64,000 nt of DNA from Pseudomonas sp. G2-4 (GTDB lineage: Bacteria; Pseudomonadota; Gammaproteobacteria; Pseudomonadales; Pseudomonadaceae), in the NCBI RefSeq assembly GCF_030064125.1, contig NZ_CP125957.1, forward strand, positions 3,782,001 through 3,846,000, in the 5' to 3' direction. A program made the position numbers and the translations under genes. Each line of letters starts with the position of its first letter. Position 1 is the stretch's first letter. This document shows, in pieces, positions 1 through 9,255 of the stretch. The notes under the pieces were generated by a model, which saw only the letters and a program-made list of their open reading frames with translations, did no database searches and was not told where the DNA came from.

Positions 1-1124
1 TGCTCGGGGCACTGCTGTTGAGCGCCTGTGACAGCGCCTCGCCCCCCGCCGATGAAGCGCCGCTGGCCACCGTGACCGTCGAGACTCTCCAGGCCCGGCC
101 GTTGTCCATCAGCAGCGAACTGAGCGGGCGCATTGCCGCGCCGCGGACCGCCGAAGTCCGCGCGCGCGTACCCGGCGTGGTGTTGCAGCGGGTCTTTCGC
201 GAAGGCAGCGACGTGAAGAAAGGCGACGTGCTGTTCCGGATCGACCCGGCGCCGTTCAAGGCTGACCTGGACAGCGCCGAAGCGGCGCTGCGCAAAGCCG
301 AGGCCAACGCGTTCCAGGCCCGCCTGCAAGCGCAACGTTACTCGCAGTTGATCGACGATAACGCCATCAGCGGCCAGGACTACGACAATGCCCGCGCCGC
401 CGTCCGCCAGACCGCCGCCGATGTCGCCGCCAACAAGGCCGCCGTGGAACGGGCCAGGCTGAACCTGGGTTATGCCACCGTCACCGCACCGATTGCCGGA
501 CGCATCGGCCGGGCGCTGGTGACCGAGGGCGCACTGGTGGGGCAGAATGAAACCACGCCACTGGCCCTCATCCAGCAGTTGAACCCGATCCACGCAGACC
601 TCACGCAATCGACCCGCGAGCTCAACGAACTGCGCCGCGCCCTGCGTTCCGGACAGTTGCAGCAGATCGGCCAGGATCAGGCCAAAGCCACCCTGATCCA
701 GGACGACGGCAGCCTCTACCCGTTGCCGGGCAAGCTGCTGTTCACCGACATCGCTGTCGACCCGGGCACCGGCCAGATCACCTTGCGCAGCGAGTTCCCC
801 AACCCCGACCTCGACCTGCTGCCGGGCAGCTTCGTGCGCGTACGCCTGGAGCAAGCTGTCGACCGGCAAGGCATCAGCGTGCCGCAACAGGCCATCCAGC
901 GCGACAGCGCCGGCGTTGCCCAAGTATTGCTACTCGACGCGCAGCAACAGGTCAGCCTGCAGCCGGTGGAATTGGGCGCCGTACAAAAAGACCGCTGGAT
1001 CGTCACCCACGGCCTGAAGCCCGGCGACCGCATTGTGGTGCAAGGCCTGCAACATGCCCGTCCCGGTGAAAAAGTCCGGATCGACGACTCCCCTCTTCCC
1101 CTTGCCCAGGTCCCTGGTCAGTAA
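1..1124 (+). CDS. RND efflux periplasmic adaptor lipoprotein (5' end outside window)
   Basis: Membrane-fusion protein of a tripartite RND efflux pump, linking the inner-membrane pump encoded next to an outer-membrane channel. The reading frame is open to the first base and encodes a lipobox (Leu-Ser-Ala-Cys) about ten codons in, so the true start lies upstream; the TTG at 18 sits inside the signal peptide and is unlikely to be the start. After the lipid-anchor Cys come a biotinyl-lipoyl half-motif, a helical hairpin of alternating Ala/Gln/Arg repeats, the second lipoyl half and a beta-barrel/membrane-proximal domain, the AcrA/MexE order. It ends 14 bases before the pump gene, so the two are almost certainly cotranscribed. 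Substrate is not readable from sequence. Confidence 0.93.
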   Translation, partial: LGALLLSACDSASPPADEAPLATVTVETLQARPLSISSELSGRIAAPRTAEVRARVPGVVLQRVFREGSDVKKGDVLFRIDPAPFKADLDSAEAALRKAEANAFQARLQAQRYSQLIDDNAISGQDYDNARAAVRQTAADVAANKAAVERARLNLGYATVTAPIAGRIGRALVTEGALVGQNETTPLALIQQLNPIHADLTQSTRELNELRRALRSGQLQQIGQDQAKATLIQDDGSLYPLPGKLLFTDIAVDPGTGQITLRSEFPNPDLDLLPGSFVRVRLEQAVDRQGISVPQQAIQRDSAGVAQVLLLDAQQQVSLQPVELGAVQKDRWIVTHGLKPGDRIVVQGLQHARPGEKVRIDDSPLPLAQVPGQ

Positions 1125-1138
1125 GCAGGACGTTTCCT

Positions 1139-4100
1139 ATGCCGCAGTTCTTTATCGACCGCCCGGTGTTCGCCTGGGTGGTCGCGTTGTTCATCCTGTT
1201 GGCCGGTGCGCTGGCCATCCCGAGCCTGCCGGTGGCGCAGTACCCCGACGTCGCGCCACCACAGATCGAGATCTATGCCGTGTACCCGGGCGCTTCAGCG
1301 CAAACCGTGGACGAAAGCGTGGTCAGCCTGATCGAGGAAGAACTCAACGGCGCCGACAACCTGTTGTATTTCGGTTCCCAAAGCAGCCTGGGCAGCGCCA
1401 CCATCACCGCGACGTTCCAACCCGGCACTAACCCCGAACTGGCCCAGGTCGACGTACAGAATCGCCTCAAGGCCGTAGAGTCGCGCCTCCCCCAATCGGT
1501 CACCCAGCAAGGCTTGCAGGTGGATAAGGTCTCGGCCGGTTTCCTGCTGCTGATCACCCTGACCTCCAATGACGGCAAACTCGACGACGTGGCCCTCAGC
1601 GATTACCTGGCACGCAACGTGATGAACGAGATCAAGCGTCTGGACGGTGTCGGCAAGGCCCAGTTGTATGGCGCCGAACGGGCGATGCGGATCTGGATCG
1701 ATCCGCAGAAACTGCTCGGTTTCAACCTGACCCCGGCCGACGTCAACGCCGCCATCGTGGCGCAGAACGCCCAGGTTTCGGCGGGCAGCATCGGTGACTT
1801 GCCGACCCGTACGACCCAGGAAATCACCGCAACCGTGCTGGTCAAAGGTCAATTGTCGACGCCTGAAGAATTCGCCGACATCGTGCTCAAGGCCAACCCC
1901 GACGGCTCCACTGTGCGCATTGCTGATGTTGCACGGGTAGAAGTCGGCAGCCAGGAATATCAGTTTTCCACCCGCTTGAACGGCAAGCCGTCCACCGCCG
2001 TCAGCGTGCAATTGTCACCAGGGGCCAATGCCGTGAGCACGGCAAACCGAGTGCGCGAGAAAATGGACGAACTGGCGCGCTATTTCCCGGCCGGTGTGGA
2101 ATACAAGATCCCGTACGACACGTCGCCTTTCGTCAAGGTATCCATCACCAAGGTGGTCTATACCCTCGCCGAGGCGATGCTGCTGGTGTTCGCCGTGATG
2201 TTCCTGTTTCTGCAGAACGTGCGCTACACCTTGATTCCCACCTTGGTGGTCCCGGTGGCGCTGATGGGCACCTTCGCGACAATGTTTACCCTGGGCTTTT
2301 CCATCAACGTGCTGACCATGTTCGGCATGGTGCTGGCCATCGGCATCCTGGTGGACGATGCCATCGTGGTGGTGGAAAACGTCGAGCGGATCATGGCCAG
2401 CGAAGGGTTGTCGCCCAAGGAAGCGACGCGCAAGGCGATGCAACAAATCACCGGAGCGATCATCGGCATCACCTTGGTGCTGGTGGCGGTGTTTATTCCG
2501 ATGGCGTTCATGCAAGGCTCGGTGGGTGTCATCTATCGGCAGTTCTCGCTGTCCATGGCCACGTCGATTCTGTTTTCGGCGTTCCTCGCCTTGACGTTGA
2601 CCCCAGCTCTCTGCGCGACCCTGTTGAAACCGATCGCCCATGGCGAACACCACGCAAAAGGCGGATTCTTCGGCTGGTTCAATCGGCGTTTCGATCAATT
2701 GGGCGATCGTTATCAGGGCTGGGTGGCCTATGCACTGAAGCGCACCGGGCGCTATCTGCTGATCTACGGCGTGCTGCTGGTGGGCCTGGGCCTGCTGTTT
2801 AGTCGCTTGCCCTCCTCCTTCCTGCCGGTGGAAGACCAGGGCTACACCATCACCGACATCCAATTGCCGCCCGGTGCGAGCAAGAACCGCACGGTGCAGG
2901 TGGTCGAGCAGATCGAAGCCCACAACGCCGGCGAGCCCGGGGTGGGCGACAGCACGGTGATCCTGGGCTTCAGTTTTTCCGGCAGCGGGCAGAACGCCGC
3001 GCTGGCATTCACCACCCTCAAGGACTGGTCGGAGCGTGACAGCAATGCCTCGGCAAGTTCCATTGCCGAGCGCGCCAACCAGGCCTTCGGCCAGATCAAG
3101 GATGCCGTCGCCTTCGCCGTACTCCCGCCGCCGGTGGATGGCCTCGGGACGTCCAGCGGTTTCGAGTTCCGCTTACAGGACCGCGGCGGCCTCGGCCACG
3201 CCACCCTCATGCAGGCCCGCAGCGAATTGCTCGCCGCCGCGGAAAAAAGTCCGGTGCTGATGAACGTGCGCGAAAGCGCCTTGGCCGAAGCGCCGCAAGT
3301 GCAATTGGAAGTGGACCGCAAGCAAGCCAACGCCCTGGGCGTGTCCTTTGCCGATGTCGGCAGTGTGCTGGCGACTGCCGTGGGCTCGAGCTACATCAAT
3401 GACTTCCCCAACCAAGGGCGCATGCAGCGGGTGGTGGTCCAGGCTGAAGGCGATCAACGCAGCCAGGTGGCCGATCTGTTGAAGATCCATGTGCGCAACG
3501 ACACCGGGAAAATGGTGCCGCTGTCAGCCTTTGTCCAGGCCAAGTGGACCCAAGGCCCGACTCAACTGACCCGTTACAACGGCTACCCTGCCATCAGCAT
3601 CTCCGGCGAGCCGGCACCCGGGCACAGCACCGGCGAGGCCATGGCGGAAATCGAACGGCTGGTGGCCCAAGGTCCCGCGGGACTGGGCCAGGAATGGACC
3701 GGACTGTCATTGCAGGAACGCCTGTCCGGCAGCCAGGCGCCGATTTTGCTGGGTCTGTCGCTGCTGGTGGTGTTCCTGTGCCTGGCGGCGCTCTATGAGA
3801 GCTGGTCGATCCCCACCTCGGTGCTGCTGGTGGTGCCGTTGGGCGTGCTCGGCGCAGTGCTGGCGGTGTCGTTGCGCGGCATGCCTAACGACGTGTTCTT
3901 CAAGGTCGGGCTGGTCACCATCATCGGTCTGTCGGCCAAGAACGCGATCTTGATCATCGAGTTTGCCAAAAGCCTGTACGACGAAGGCCATGACCTGGTC
4001 GATGCGACACTCCAGGCGGCGCGCCTGCGTTTGCGGCCGATCATCATGACCTCCCTGGCGTTCATTCTCGGTGTGGTGCCCCTGGCCATCGCCAGCGGGG

Positions 4101-4234
4101 CCAGTTCGGCGAGCCAGCAGGCCATTGGGACCGGGGTGATTGGCGGGATGATCACCGCGACGTTGGCGGTGGTGTTTGTGCCGGTGTTTTTCGTGGCGGT
4201 GATGAGGCTTGTGCGCAGGTCCAGCAAATCTTAA
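1139..4234 (+). CDS. RND multidrug efflux pump, inner-membrane subunit (HAE1/AcrB type)
   Basis: Proton-driven efflux transporter of 1031 residues, the usual size for the AcrB/MexB/MexF family. The N-terminus has the family's FIDRPVFAWV entry helix. Two large periplasmic loops follow TM1 and TM7. The TM4 proton-relay pair is present (Asp406-Asp407 in GILVDDAIVVVEN), as is the TM10 lysine (Lys934 in LSAKNAILIIEFAK), so the pump should be active. It follows the adaptor gene by 14 bases. No OprM-type outer-membrane factor follows it; the next item is a repeat element, so the pump must use a channel encoded elsewhere or upstream. Which named Pseudomonas pump it corresponds to is not settled. Confidence 0.95.
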   Translation: MPQFFIDRPVFAWVVALFILLAGALAIPSLPVAQYPDVAPPQIEIYAVYPGASAQTVDESVVSLIEEELNGADNLLYFGSQSSLGSATITATFQPGTNPELAQVDVQNRLKAVESRLPQSVTQQGLQVDKVSAGFLLLITLTSNDGKLDDVALSDYLARNVMNEIKRLDGVGKAQLYGAERAMRIWIDPQKLLGFNLTPADVNAAIVAQNAQVSAGSIGDLPTRTTQEITATVLVKGQLSTPEEFADIVLKANPDGSTVRIADVARVEVGSQEYQFSTRLNGKPSTAVSVQLSPGANAVSTANRVREKMDELARYFPAGVEYKIPYDTSPFVKVSITKVVYTLAEAMLLVFAVMFLFLQNVRYTLIPTLVVPVALMGTFATMFTLGFSINVLTMFGMVLAIGILVDDAIVVVENVERIMASEGLSPKEATRKAMQQITGAIIGITLVLVAVFIPMAFMQGSVGVIYRQFSLSMATSILFSAFLALTLTPALCATLLKPIAHGEHHAKGGFFGWFNRRFDQLGDRYQGWVAYALKRTGRYLLIYGVLLVGLGLLFSRLPSSFLPVEDQGYTITDIQLPPGASKNRTVQVVEQIEAHNAGEPGVGDSTVILGFSFSGSGQNAALAFTTLKDWSERDSNASASSIAERANQAFGQIKDAVAFAVLPPPVDGLGTSSGFEFRLQDRGGLGHATLMQARSELLAAAEKSPVLMNVRESALAEAPQVQLEVDRKQANALGVSFADVGSVLATAVGSSYINDFPNQGRMQRVVVQAEGDQRSQVADLLKIHVRNDTGKMVPLSAFVQAKWTQGPTQLTRYNGYPAISISGEPAPGHSTGEAMAEIERLVAQGPAGLGQEWTGLSLQERLSGSQAPILLGLSLLVVFLCLAALYESWSIPTSVLLVVPLGVLGAVLAVSLRGMPNDVFFKVGLVTIIGLSAKNAILIIEFAKSLYDEGHDLVDATLQAARLRLRPIIMTSLAFILGVVPLAIASGASSASQQAIGTGVIGGMITATLAVVFVPVFFVAVMRLVRRSSKS

Positions 4235-4247
4235 TGGCGGGATTTGT

Positions 4248-4926
4248 AGGTCGTGTGTATATCCATTTTCGCGGTAACGGCTGCTTAGGGTTCCGCCCTG
4301 ACGGCGGGTCACTTTCGAAAATCCGGAAGCCGGCCCAGGCGAAAGTAACCAAAGCGCTTTAGCCCCAGATCAACGTCCGCCGCGAGGCGGCCTTATAGCC
4401 GACCTGGTTTGGGTGGGACCGCGTTTCCCCTGTGGGAGCGAGCCTGCTCGCGAAGGCGATGTCACTGTCAATGGAGATGTTGAATGGGCTGGCCTCATCG
4501 CGAGCAAGCTCGCTCCCACAGGTTTTTGTGTCGTGTGCAGATGTTTTGAACCCCCACAAACCCATGTGGGAGCGAGCTTGCTCGCGATAGCGGTGGTTCA
4601 GCTACAAAGATGCTGGAGGTTTCCTGCTTTTGCTCTGCTCTGGATCTTGATCTCGATCTCGGCGCCCCATTAACCACGATGGCCGAACGCAGGCATTGCG
4701 CAGTGGGCATCCCGGCATGGATGCCGGGATAGCCGCGCTGGACCATGGATGGTCCTTCGCGGCGGCCCACGGAGCAATGCCGGAGTGAGGGCATGCCGAG
4801 CCTAGGCGAGGCACCAAGTGGTGGGGCTAAAGCGCTTTGGTTACTTTCGCGCTCTTCGAAAGTGACCCGCTGTAAAAGCGGAACCGCCAGTAGCCGTTAC
4901 CGCAGAAACAGATATACACACGACCT
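4248..4926. repeat. Non-coding element with terminal inverted repeats, copy 1 (679 bp)
   Basis: Bounded by a perfect 16-bp inverted repeat: AGGTCGTGTGTATATC at 4248-4263 and its complement at 4911-4926. Related inverted sequence continues about 110 bp inward, including a block reading GGGTCACTTTCGAA. The interior has a type-B REPIN (4431-4522), a single REP (4564-4596) and a 22-bp perfect-armed hairpin at 4709-4730. From about 4374 to 4904 it is nearly identical, in direct orientation, to copy 2 at 38069-38604. The left arm lacks about 160 bp that copy 2 has. No transposase-like ORF is present; open frames inside are palindrome artefacts. The remaining bases up to 5048 hold nothing I recognise. 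Confidence 0.85.
4431..4596. repeat. REPIN (type B) plus single REP inside element copy 1
   Basis: Two inverted REP units with the core GGGAGCGAGCCTGCTCGCG face each other at 4431-4522, and a third single unit lies at 4564-4596. The same three units recur in element copy 2. Confidence 0.85.
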
Positions 4927-5048
4927 ATACCCCCCAAACAAACTACGAACCTCAAAAAAACAGGGTCCCCCTCTGGAAGAAGCACCGTTTTTCCTTAAGT
5001 GAACAGCATTCTGATCGTGATAGGACCGTTGAGCTAGGCGCAATCCCC

Positions 5049-6236
5049 TCAGGCCCGCCGCTCCCGCAGCAGCCCCGCCGTACACAGGGCAATCCGCTGA
5101 CACGCATCCGCCAGTTTCACCTGGTCGAGCACCAGCCCGATCCGAATATGCCCCGCCGCACTGGGCCCGAATGCCTCACCGGCCAACACCGACACCCCAT
5201 AGCCATCCAGCAGCCGCTCGGCAAAGCCCTGGGCATCGAGGCCAGTCTGGCGCACGTCGACCATCACAAACATGCCACCATCGGGTCGCACAGGCTTGAG
5301 ACCAGGACAATCACCCAGAACCGCGCACACCAGATCCCGGCGCTGGCGATACTCCTCATACATCTGCGCCACTTCAGGCAAGTCCTGCTCCAGCGCCACC
5401 TGGGCGGCACGCTGCACAAAGTCCGGCAAGCCGAACAACATGCACAACGACAGGTTCGCCAAATGCTCGGCCAAGGGCTCAGGCCCGATGACCCAACCAA
5501 TGCGCCAACCGGTCATGGCGTGGGACTTGGACAAGCTGTTCAGGGTCGCGGTGCGCTCGGCCATGCCCGGCAGGCTGGCCGGGCTGATGTGTTCACCTTC
5601 GTACAGCAGGTCGCTGTAGACCTCGTCACTGATCAGCCACAAGTCGTGCTCGATGCACAACTGCGCCAGGGCTTGCCAGGTAGGCAGTGACAGGCTGGCG
5701 CCGGACGGATTGTTGGGGCTGTTGAGCAGCATCGCCCGGGTGCGCGGGGTAATCAGGCGGGCCACATCGGCCGGTTCGACCCGAAAAGCGTTTTCCGGGC
5801 GCACCGCCACCGGCACCACGGTCGCCCCACAGGCACCGAACACCGCTTCGTAAGTGACATACATCGGCTCGGCGACGATGACTTCATCCCCGGGATTGAG
5901 CAGGCATTGCGCGACCGCATACACCGCACACTGCGCCCCAGGCAACACAGTGACATGCTCGGCGCCCACCGACTGGCCGCAGCGCTGGCGATGACGCCGG
6001 GCAATGCTGGCGCGCAAGGTATACAGGCCACGGACGTCTGAATAATGAGTCTCCCCGGCCCGCAGGCTGGCGACAGCGGCGTCAACGATGGCGCGCGGCG
6101 TGTCAAAGTCCGGATCGCCCACTGACAACAGCAGTACATCCATGCCCTGCTCGCGCAGGGCTAGCGCCCGGTCGTGAATCTGCCAGGCAGCGGCACCCTC
6201 GCCGGTAATACGTTGGGTCAAGGCTGAAAAGCGCAT
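5049..6236 (-). CDS. aruH: Arginine:pyruvate transaminase (AruH-like)
   Basis: PLP-dependent class I/II aminotransferase of 395 residues, closely matching my recollection of P. aeruginosa AruH, which transfers the alpha-amino group of L-arginine to pyruvate (arginine transaminase pathway). Shared landmarks include LLLSVGDPDFDTP near the N-terminus, EPMYVTYEAVFGACGA, the PLP lysine Lys237 in SLSKSHAMTGWR, and RPDGGMFVMVD. An ATG also exists at 6242, but the AGGAG at 6243-6247 touches it; 6236 is six bases away and is the better start. The pathway partner AruI (2-ketoarginine decarboxylase) and the AruRS regulators are not adjacent, so this copy is an orphan here. A related broad-specificity transaminase is the alternative. 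Confidence 0.85.
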   Translation of the reverse strand: MRFSALTQRITGEGAAAWQIHDRALALREQGMDVLLLSVGDPDFDTPRAIVDAAVASLRAGETHYSDVRGLYTLRASIARRHRQRCGQSVGAEHVTVLPGAQCAVYAVAQCLLNPGDEVIVAEPMYVTYEAVFGACGATVVPVAVRPENAFRVEPADVARLITPRTRAMLLNSPNNPSGASLSLPTWQALAQLCIEHDLWLISDEVYSDLLYEGEHISPASLPGMAERTATLNSLSKSHAMTGWRIGWVIGPEPLAEHLANLSLCMLFGLPDFVQRAAQVALEQDLPEVAQMYEEYRQRRDLVCAVLGDCPGLKPVRPDGGMFVMVDVRQTGLDAQGFAERLLDGYGVSVLAGEAFGPSAAGHIRIGLVLDQVKLADACQRIALCTAGLLRERRA

Positions 6237-6426
6237 GCACATCTCCTGATTGCGCGGTATCCAGCGTCAACCCTATCTCAAATCCCAAAGCGCGCCACCC
6301 TTGCTTTCAAAGCTTCCCGCATCGCGTTATCCCACTGAGCCTGACGCACCGGAGCGGCAGGTCCCAGGGCCGCTGCGCAGCCCAGCGGGAGCAAGCGCAC
6401 TCGCCACGGGGACAGGCTCGACCGCT

Positions 6427-7563
6427 TTATTGCTGCGCCACCCGCCAAAGCCGCGCAATGTCCTGGGCTCGCTCGCTCAACAGGCGCGGGGCGTCGGCAC
6501 AGGCCTCTTGCAAGGTCATCGGCCCGCTGGCCAGGGCGAAGGCGGCGTCAATGCCGTGTTCATACAGCGCCTGGTAGCCCTCCCCCAACGTCCCAGCGAT
6601 GACCACCACCGGTACGCCATGCTGACGGGCAATGCGGGCCACGCCAAAGGGGGTTTTGCCGCGCAGGGTCTGGGCATCGAAACGGCCCTCGCCGGTGATC
6701 ACCAGGTCGGCGCCGCGAACCGCATCGGCCAGCCCGGTCAACTGGGCAACGACGTCCACGCCGGTACGAAATTGTGCGCCGAGAAACGCCTTGGCCGCGA
6801 ACCCCAGGCCACCGGCGGCGCCACTGCCTGGCTCGTCGCGGACATCCTTGTTCAAGGCTTGGGCGCAGTGTTCGGCGAAGTGCCCCAGGGCGCGGTCCAG
6901 TGCCTGCACCTGCTGGGCTGAGGCGCCCTTCTGCGGACCGAAAACCGCCGAAGCACCATGGGGCCCGCACAACGGGTTATCGACATCGGCGGCGATCTCG
7001 AAACTGACTTGGGCCAGGCGTGGGTCCAGGTCGCTCAGGTCGATTCGCGAAAGCTTCGCCAGGGCCAGGCCGCCGGGTGGGAGGGGTTGATCATGCGCAT
7101 CCAGCAAGACCACGCCCAGGGCCTGCATCGCACCGGCACCGGCATCGTTGGTGGCACTGCCGCCAATGGCCAGGATCACCCGCCCCGCACCTTCATCCAG
7201 CGCCGCGCGAATCAACTCGCCGGTGCCATAGGTGCTGCTGGAACAGGCATCGCGTTGCCCAGGTGGCACCAATTGCAGACCACTGGCCTCGGCCATCTCA
7301 ATGATCGCGGTGCGGCTGTCGGCCAACCAACCCCAGCGCGCCTCGACGGGAGCGCCCAGAGGACCGCGGACCCGGCTGCGGCGCCACTCACCATCACAGG
7401 CGGCCAGCACCGACTCCACCGTTCCTTCCCCGCCATCGGCCATTGGGCATTTGATCAACTGCGCATCCGGCCAGACCTGGGACAGCCCCTGGGCAATGGC
7501 ATCGGCGACACCCTGGGCGCTGAGGCTGTCCTTGAACGAGTCGGGGGCGATGACTATTTTCAT
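6427..7563 (-). CDS. glxK: Glycerate kinase (GlxK/GarK family)
   Basis: Phosphorylates D-glycerate using ATP, the last step feeding glyoxylate, glucarate or galactarate breakdown into glycolysis. 378 residues, the normal family size. The N-terminus MKIVIAPDSFKDSLSA and the block CPMADGGEGTVE are family signatures; GGSATNDAGAG and ITGEGRFDAQT follow further in. The frame is open to 7647, but the signature Met is at 7563 with a GGAG just upstream, so that start is chosen. The next gene upstream on the same strand is a CdaR-type regulator, which in E. coli controls garK; this supports the glycerate assignment. About 250 bases with decayed REPs separate the two. Confidence 0.93.
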   Translation of the reverse strand: MKIVIAPDSFKDSLSAQGVADAIAQGLSQVWPDAQLIKCPMADGGEGTVESVLAACDGEWRRSRVRGPLGAPVEARWGWLADSRTAIIEMAEASGLQLVPPGQRDACSSSTYGTGELIRAALDEGAGRVILAIGGSATNDAGAGAMQALGVVLLDAHDQPLPPGGLALAKLSRIDLSDLDPRLAQVSFEIAADVDNPLCGPHGASAVFGPQKGASAQQVQALDRALGHFAEHCAQALNKDVRDEPGSGAAGGLGFAAKAFLGAQFRTGVDVVAQLTGLADAVRGADLVITGEGRFDAQTLRGKTPFGVARIARQHGVPVVVIAGTLGEGYQALYEHGIDAAFALASGPMTLQEACADAPRLLSERAQDIARLWRVAQQ

Positions 7564-7703
7564 ATTATTCTCCGGTTCCGATGTACAGCATGCTGCCAGC
7601 TGACCATCGCCGTGACGCCGGTCCGCCGCACAAAAGCCACCGGGCATTATTGTTCAGTTTCACAAACACCGGTTTGGCAGGGTGATAGTTGCTGAAGGAG
7701 ATG

Positions 7704-7803
7704 GCCTCATCGCGAGCAAGCTCCTACAGGGGGCTTTGGTGAAGCCGGGATTTGTTTACGACAAAGATCAACTGTGGGCGAGCTTGCTCGCGATAACGGT
7801 CTG
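7704..7803. repeat. Decayed type-B REP pair
   Basis: CGCGAGCAAGCTCCTACAG (from 7711) and GTGGGCGAGCTTGCTCGCG (from 7774) are an inverted REP pair with substitutions and short deletions relative to the other copies, lying between glxK and the cdaR-like gene. Confidence 0.7.
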
Positions 7804-7816
7804 ACTGCCACAGGGG

Positions 7817-8941
7817 CTATGTCGATGGAAGTTCGGCCTGCGGCAACAGCTGCACGCCTAAATACAACGCCAGCATCCCATCCAGCCGCAATGGATCCAC
7901 GCCGCTCAGTTCGGCAATGCGCTCCATGCGGTAGCGCAAGCTGTTGCGGTGGATACCCAGGGCATCGGCACAGGCCTGGCTCTGGCCGTCGTATTCACAC
8001 CAACTGCGCAGGGTCGCGAGCAGCTGGCCGTTGCCGTCCTTGGCGATGACCTTGCGCAACGGTGTCAGCAACTCCTCCAGGCCGTCCTCGCTGCGGTGGC
8101 GCCAGAGCAGCACCGGCAGGCGATAGCGACTGAGGTCCAGCAACCGCGATTGCGGCAACACATCGCGCCCGTAGGCCAACAGGTCCGCCACCCGTCGGTA
8201 GCCGCGACGCAGGCCCGTCAGCCCTTCGGCCTGACCGCCCATCGCCACCCGCAAAATGTTCCAGCCCAGTCCGTCGAGCTTGCCCACTAGCCGCTCGTTC
8301 CCCACCGTGGCCGTGGCGGGTCGGCACCAGAGCAAGGAAGATTTGGACGAGGTCAGGCACCAGCTGTCCGGGTAACGGGACATCAGCCAGGCACTCAGCG
8401 CTTCGACGGTCTGCCCGGGGCCGTGCTCCAGGCCCAGCTCGAACAGATAGGGCACCCGCGGCAACTGCGGCTTGAGGCCCATCTGCCGCGCTTCGTCCAA
8501 CAAGCGCGGCGAATCCCCGGCGTCCCCCAGCAGCAACGCCAGCAAGTCATCGCAACGCTGGCGACGCCATTGCTGCTCGGCCTGCTGGTTGCGCTGGCCC
8601 ACCAGCATTTCGGCGGTCATGCGCACCAGTTCGGCGTAGGTGCGCAACTGTTCTGGCTCACCGGTGATGCCCAGTACGCCAATCAACCGTTGATCGAGCA
8701 TCAGCGGCAAGTTGATCCCCGGCTGCACGCCCTTGAGATGCAATGCCGTACGCTCATCGATTTCCACCACCCGACCGTTGGCCAAGACCAACTGCGCGCC
8801 CTCGTGACGTGTATTGATCCGTTCGCGCTCGCCGCTGCCGAGGATCAGGCCCTGGTTGTCCATGACGTTGACGTTATACGGCAGGATCGCCATCGCCCGG
8901 TCGACGATGTCCTGGGCCAGATCGTGATCAAGTTCGAACAT
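7817..8941 (-). CDS. cdaR: CdaR-type sugar-diacid regulator
   Basis: Transcription factor of 374 residues. The N-terminal two-thirds is a sugar-diacid recognition domain, starting FELDHDLAQDIVDRAM with the motif NVMDNQGLILGSGERERI. The C-terminus carries a PucR/CdaR helix-turn-helix (ACADALGIHRNSLRYRMERI). E. coli CdaR activates glucarate, galactarate and glycerate genes. The frame is open to 9157, but the family start is the Met at 8941, preceded by AAGGA. It lies upstream of glycerate kinase on the same strand, so it probably controls that gene; no diacid permease or dehydratase is nearby, so the inducer here may be glycerate. Confidence 0.88.
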   Translation of the reverse strand: MFELDHDLAQDIVDRAMAILPYNVNVMDNQGLILGSGERERINTRHEGAQLVLANGRVVEIDERTALHLKGVQPGINLPLMLDQRLIGVLGITGEPEQLRTYAELVRMTAEMLVGQRNQQAEQQWRRQRCDDLLALLLGDAGDSPRLLDEARQMGLKPQLPRVPYLFELGLEHGPGQTVEALSAWLMSRYPDSWCLTSSKSSLLWCRPATATVGNERLVGKLDGLGWNILRVAMGGQAEGLTGLRRGYRRVADLLAYGRDVLPQSRLLDLSRYRLPVLLWRHRSEDGLEELLTPLRKVIAKDGNGQLLATLRSWCEYDGQSQACADALGIHRNSLRYRMERIAELSGVDPLRLDGMLALYLGVQLLPQAELPST

Positions 8942-9255
8942 GGGCAGTGTTCCTTGCAAGCGGCGTGGGTAATTGTCTTGAGTGTAAACGTCAACGCGAT
9001 TGGTCAGGCGCGCCGGACCTGCGACCAAATCCTGTGCTCGGGCACAAAGACACGCGGCCTTGGGCTGGCCGCGACTCAACGGGCGGTCAACGTTACCCCT
9101 TGGCTCGCAAAAATCATAATAAAGAGAGCCCCCCATGCCCCAGAGCGCAGCCGACATCCTGGCTACCCGATTTAGGGTGTTTGATAAATCTGTTTGATCC
9201 GTACGCCTGTTCTGGGGTTTGATTGGGCCTTTCCCATGGATGAAAGGATCTTGTC
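8942..9255. other. Intergenic region between divergent cdaR-like and aldo/keto reductase genes
   Basis: 314 bases that must contain both promoters. I see no repeat, hairpin or small ORF I can support. The AAAGGA at 9243-9248 is the ribosome-binding site of the rightward gene. Confidence 0.5.

Noticed and set aside
2015..2923. 302-codon frame on the minus strand inside the RND pump gene, and other long frames antisense to real genes
   Set aside because: GC-rich third positions in the true genes leave long antisense frames open. The translation is rich in His, Gln and Arg, has no family features and lacks a ribosome-binding site. The same holds for 18503-19981, 43131-45023, 50802-52622 and 55398-56813.
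4413..4673. Short ORFs inside both element copies (also 38109-38374 and similar)
   Set aside because: Identical words such as PCGSEPAREGD or GASLLA come from translating REP palindromes. They recur with every REP and are not proteins.
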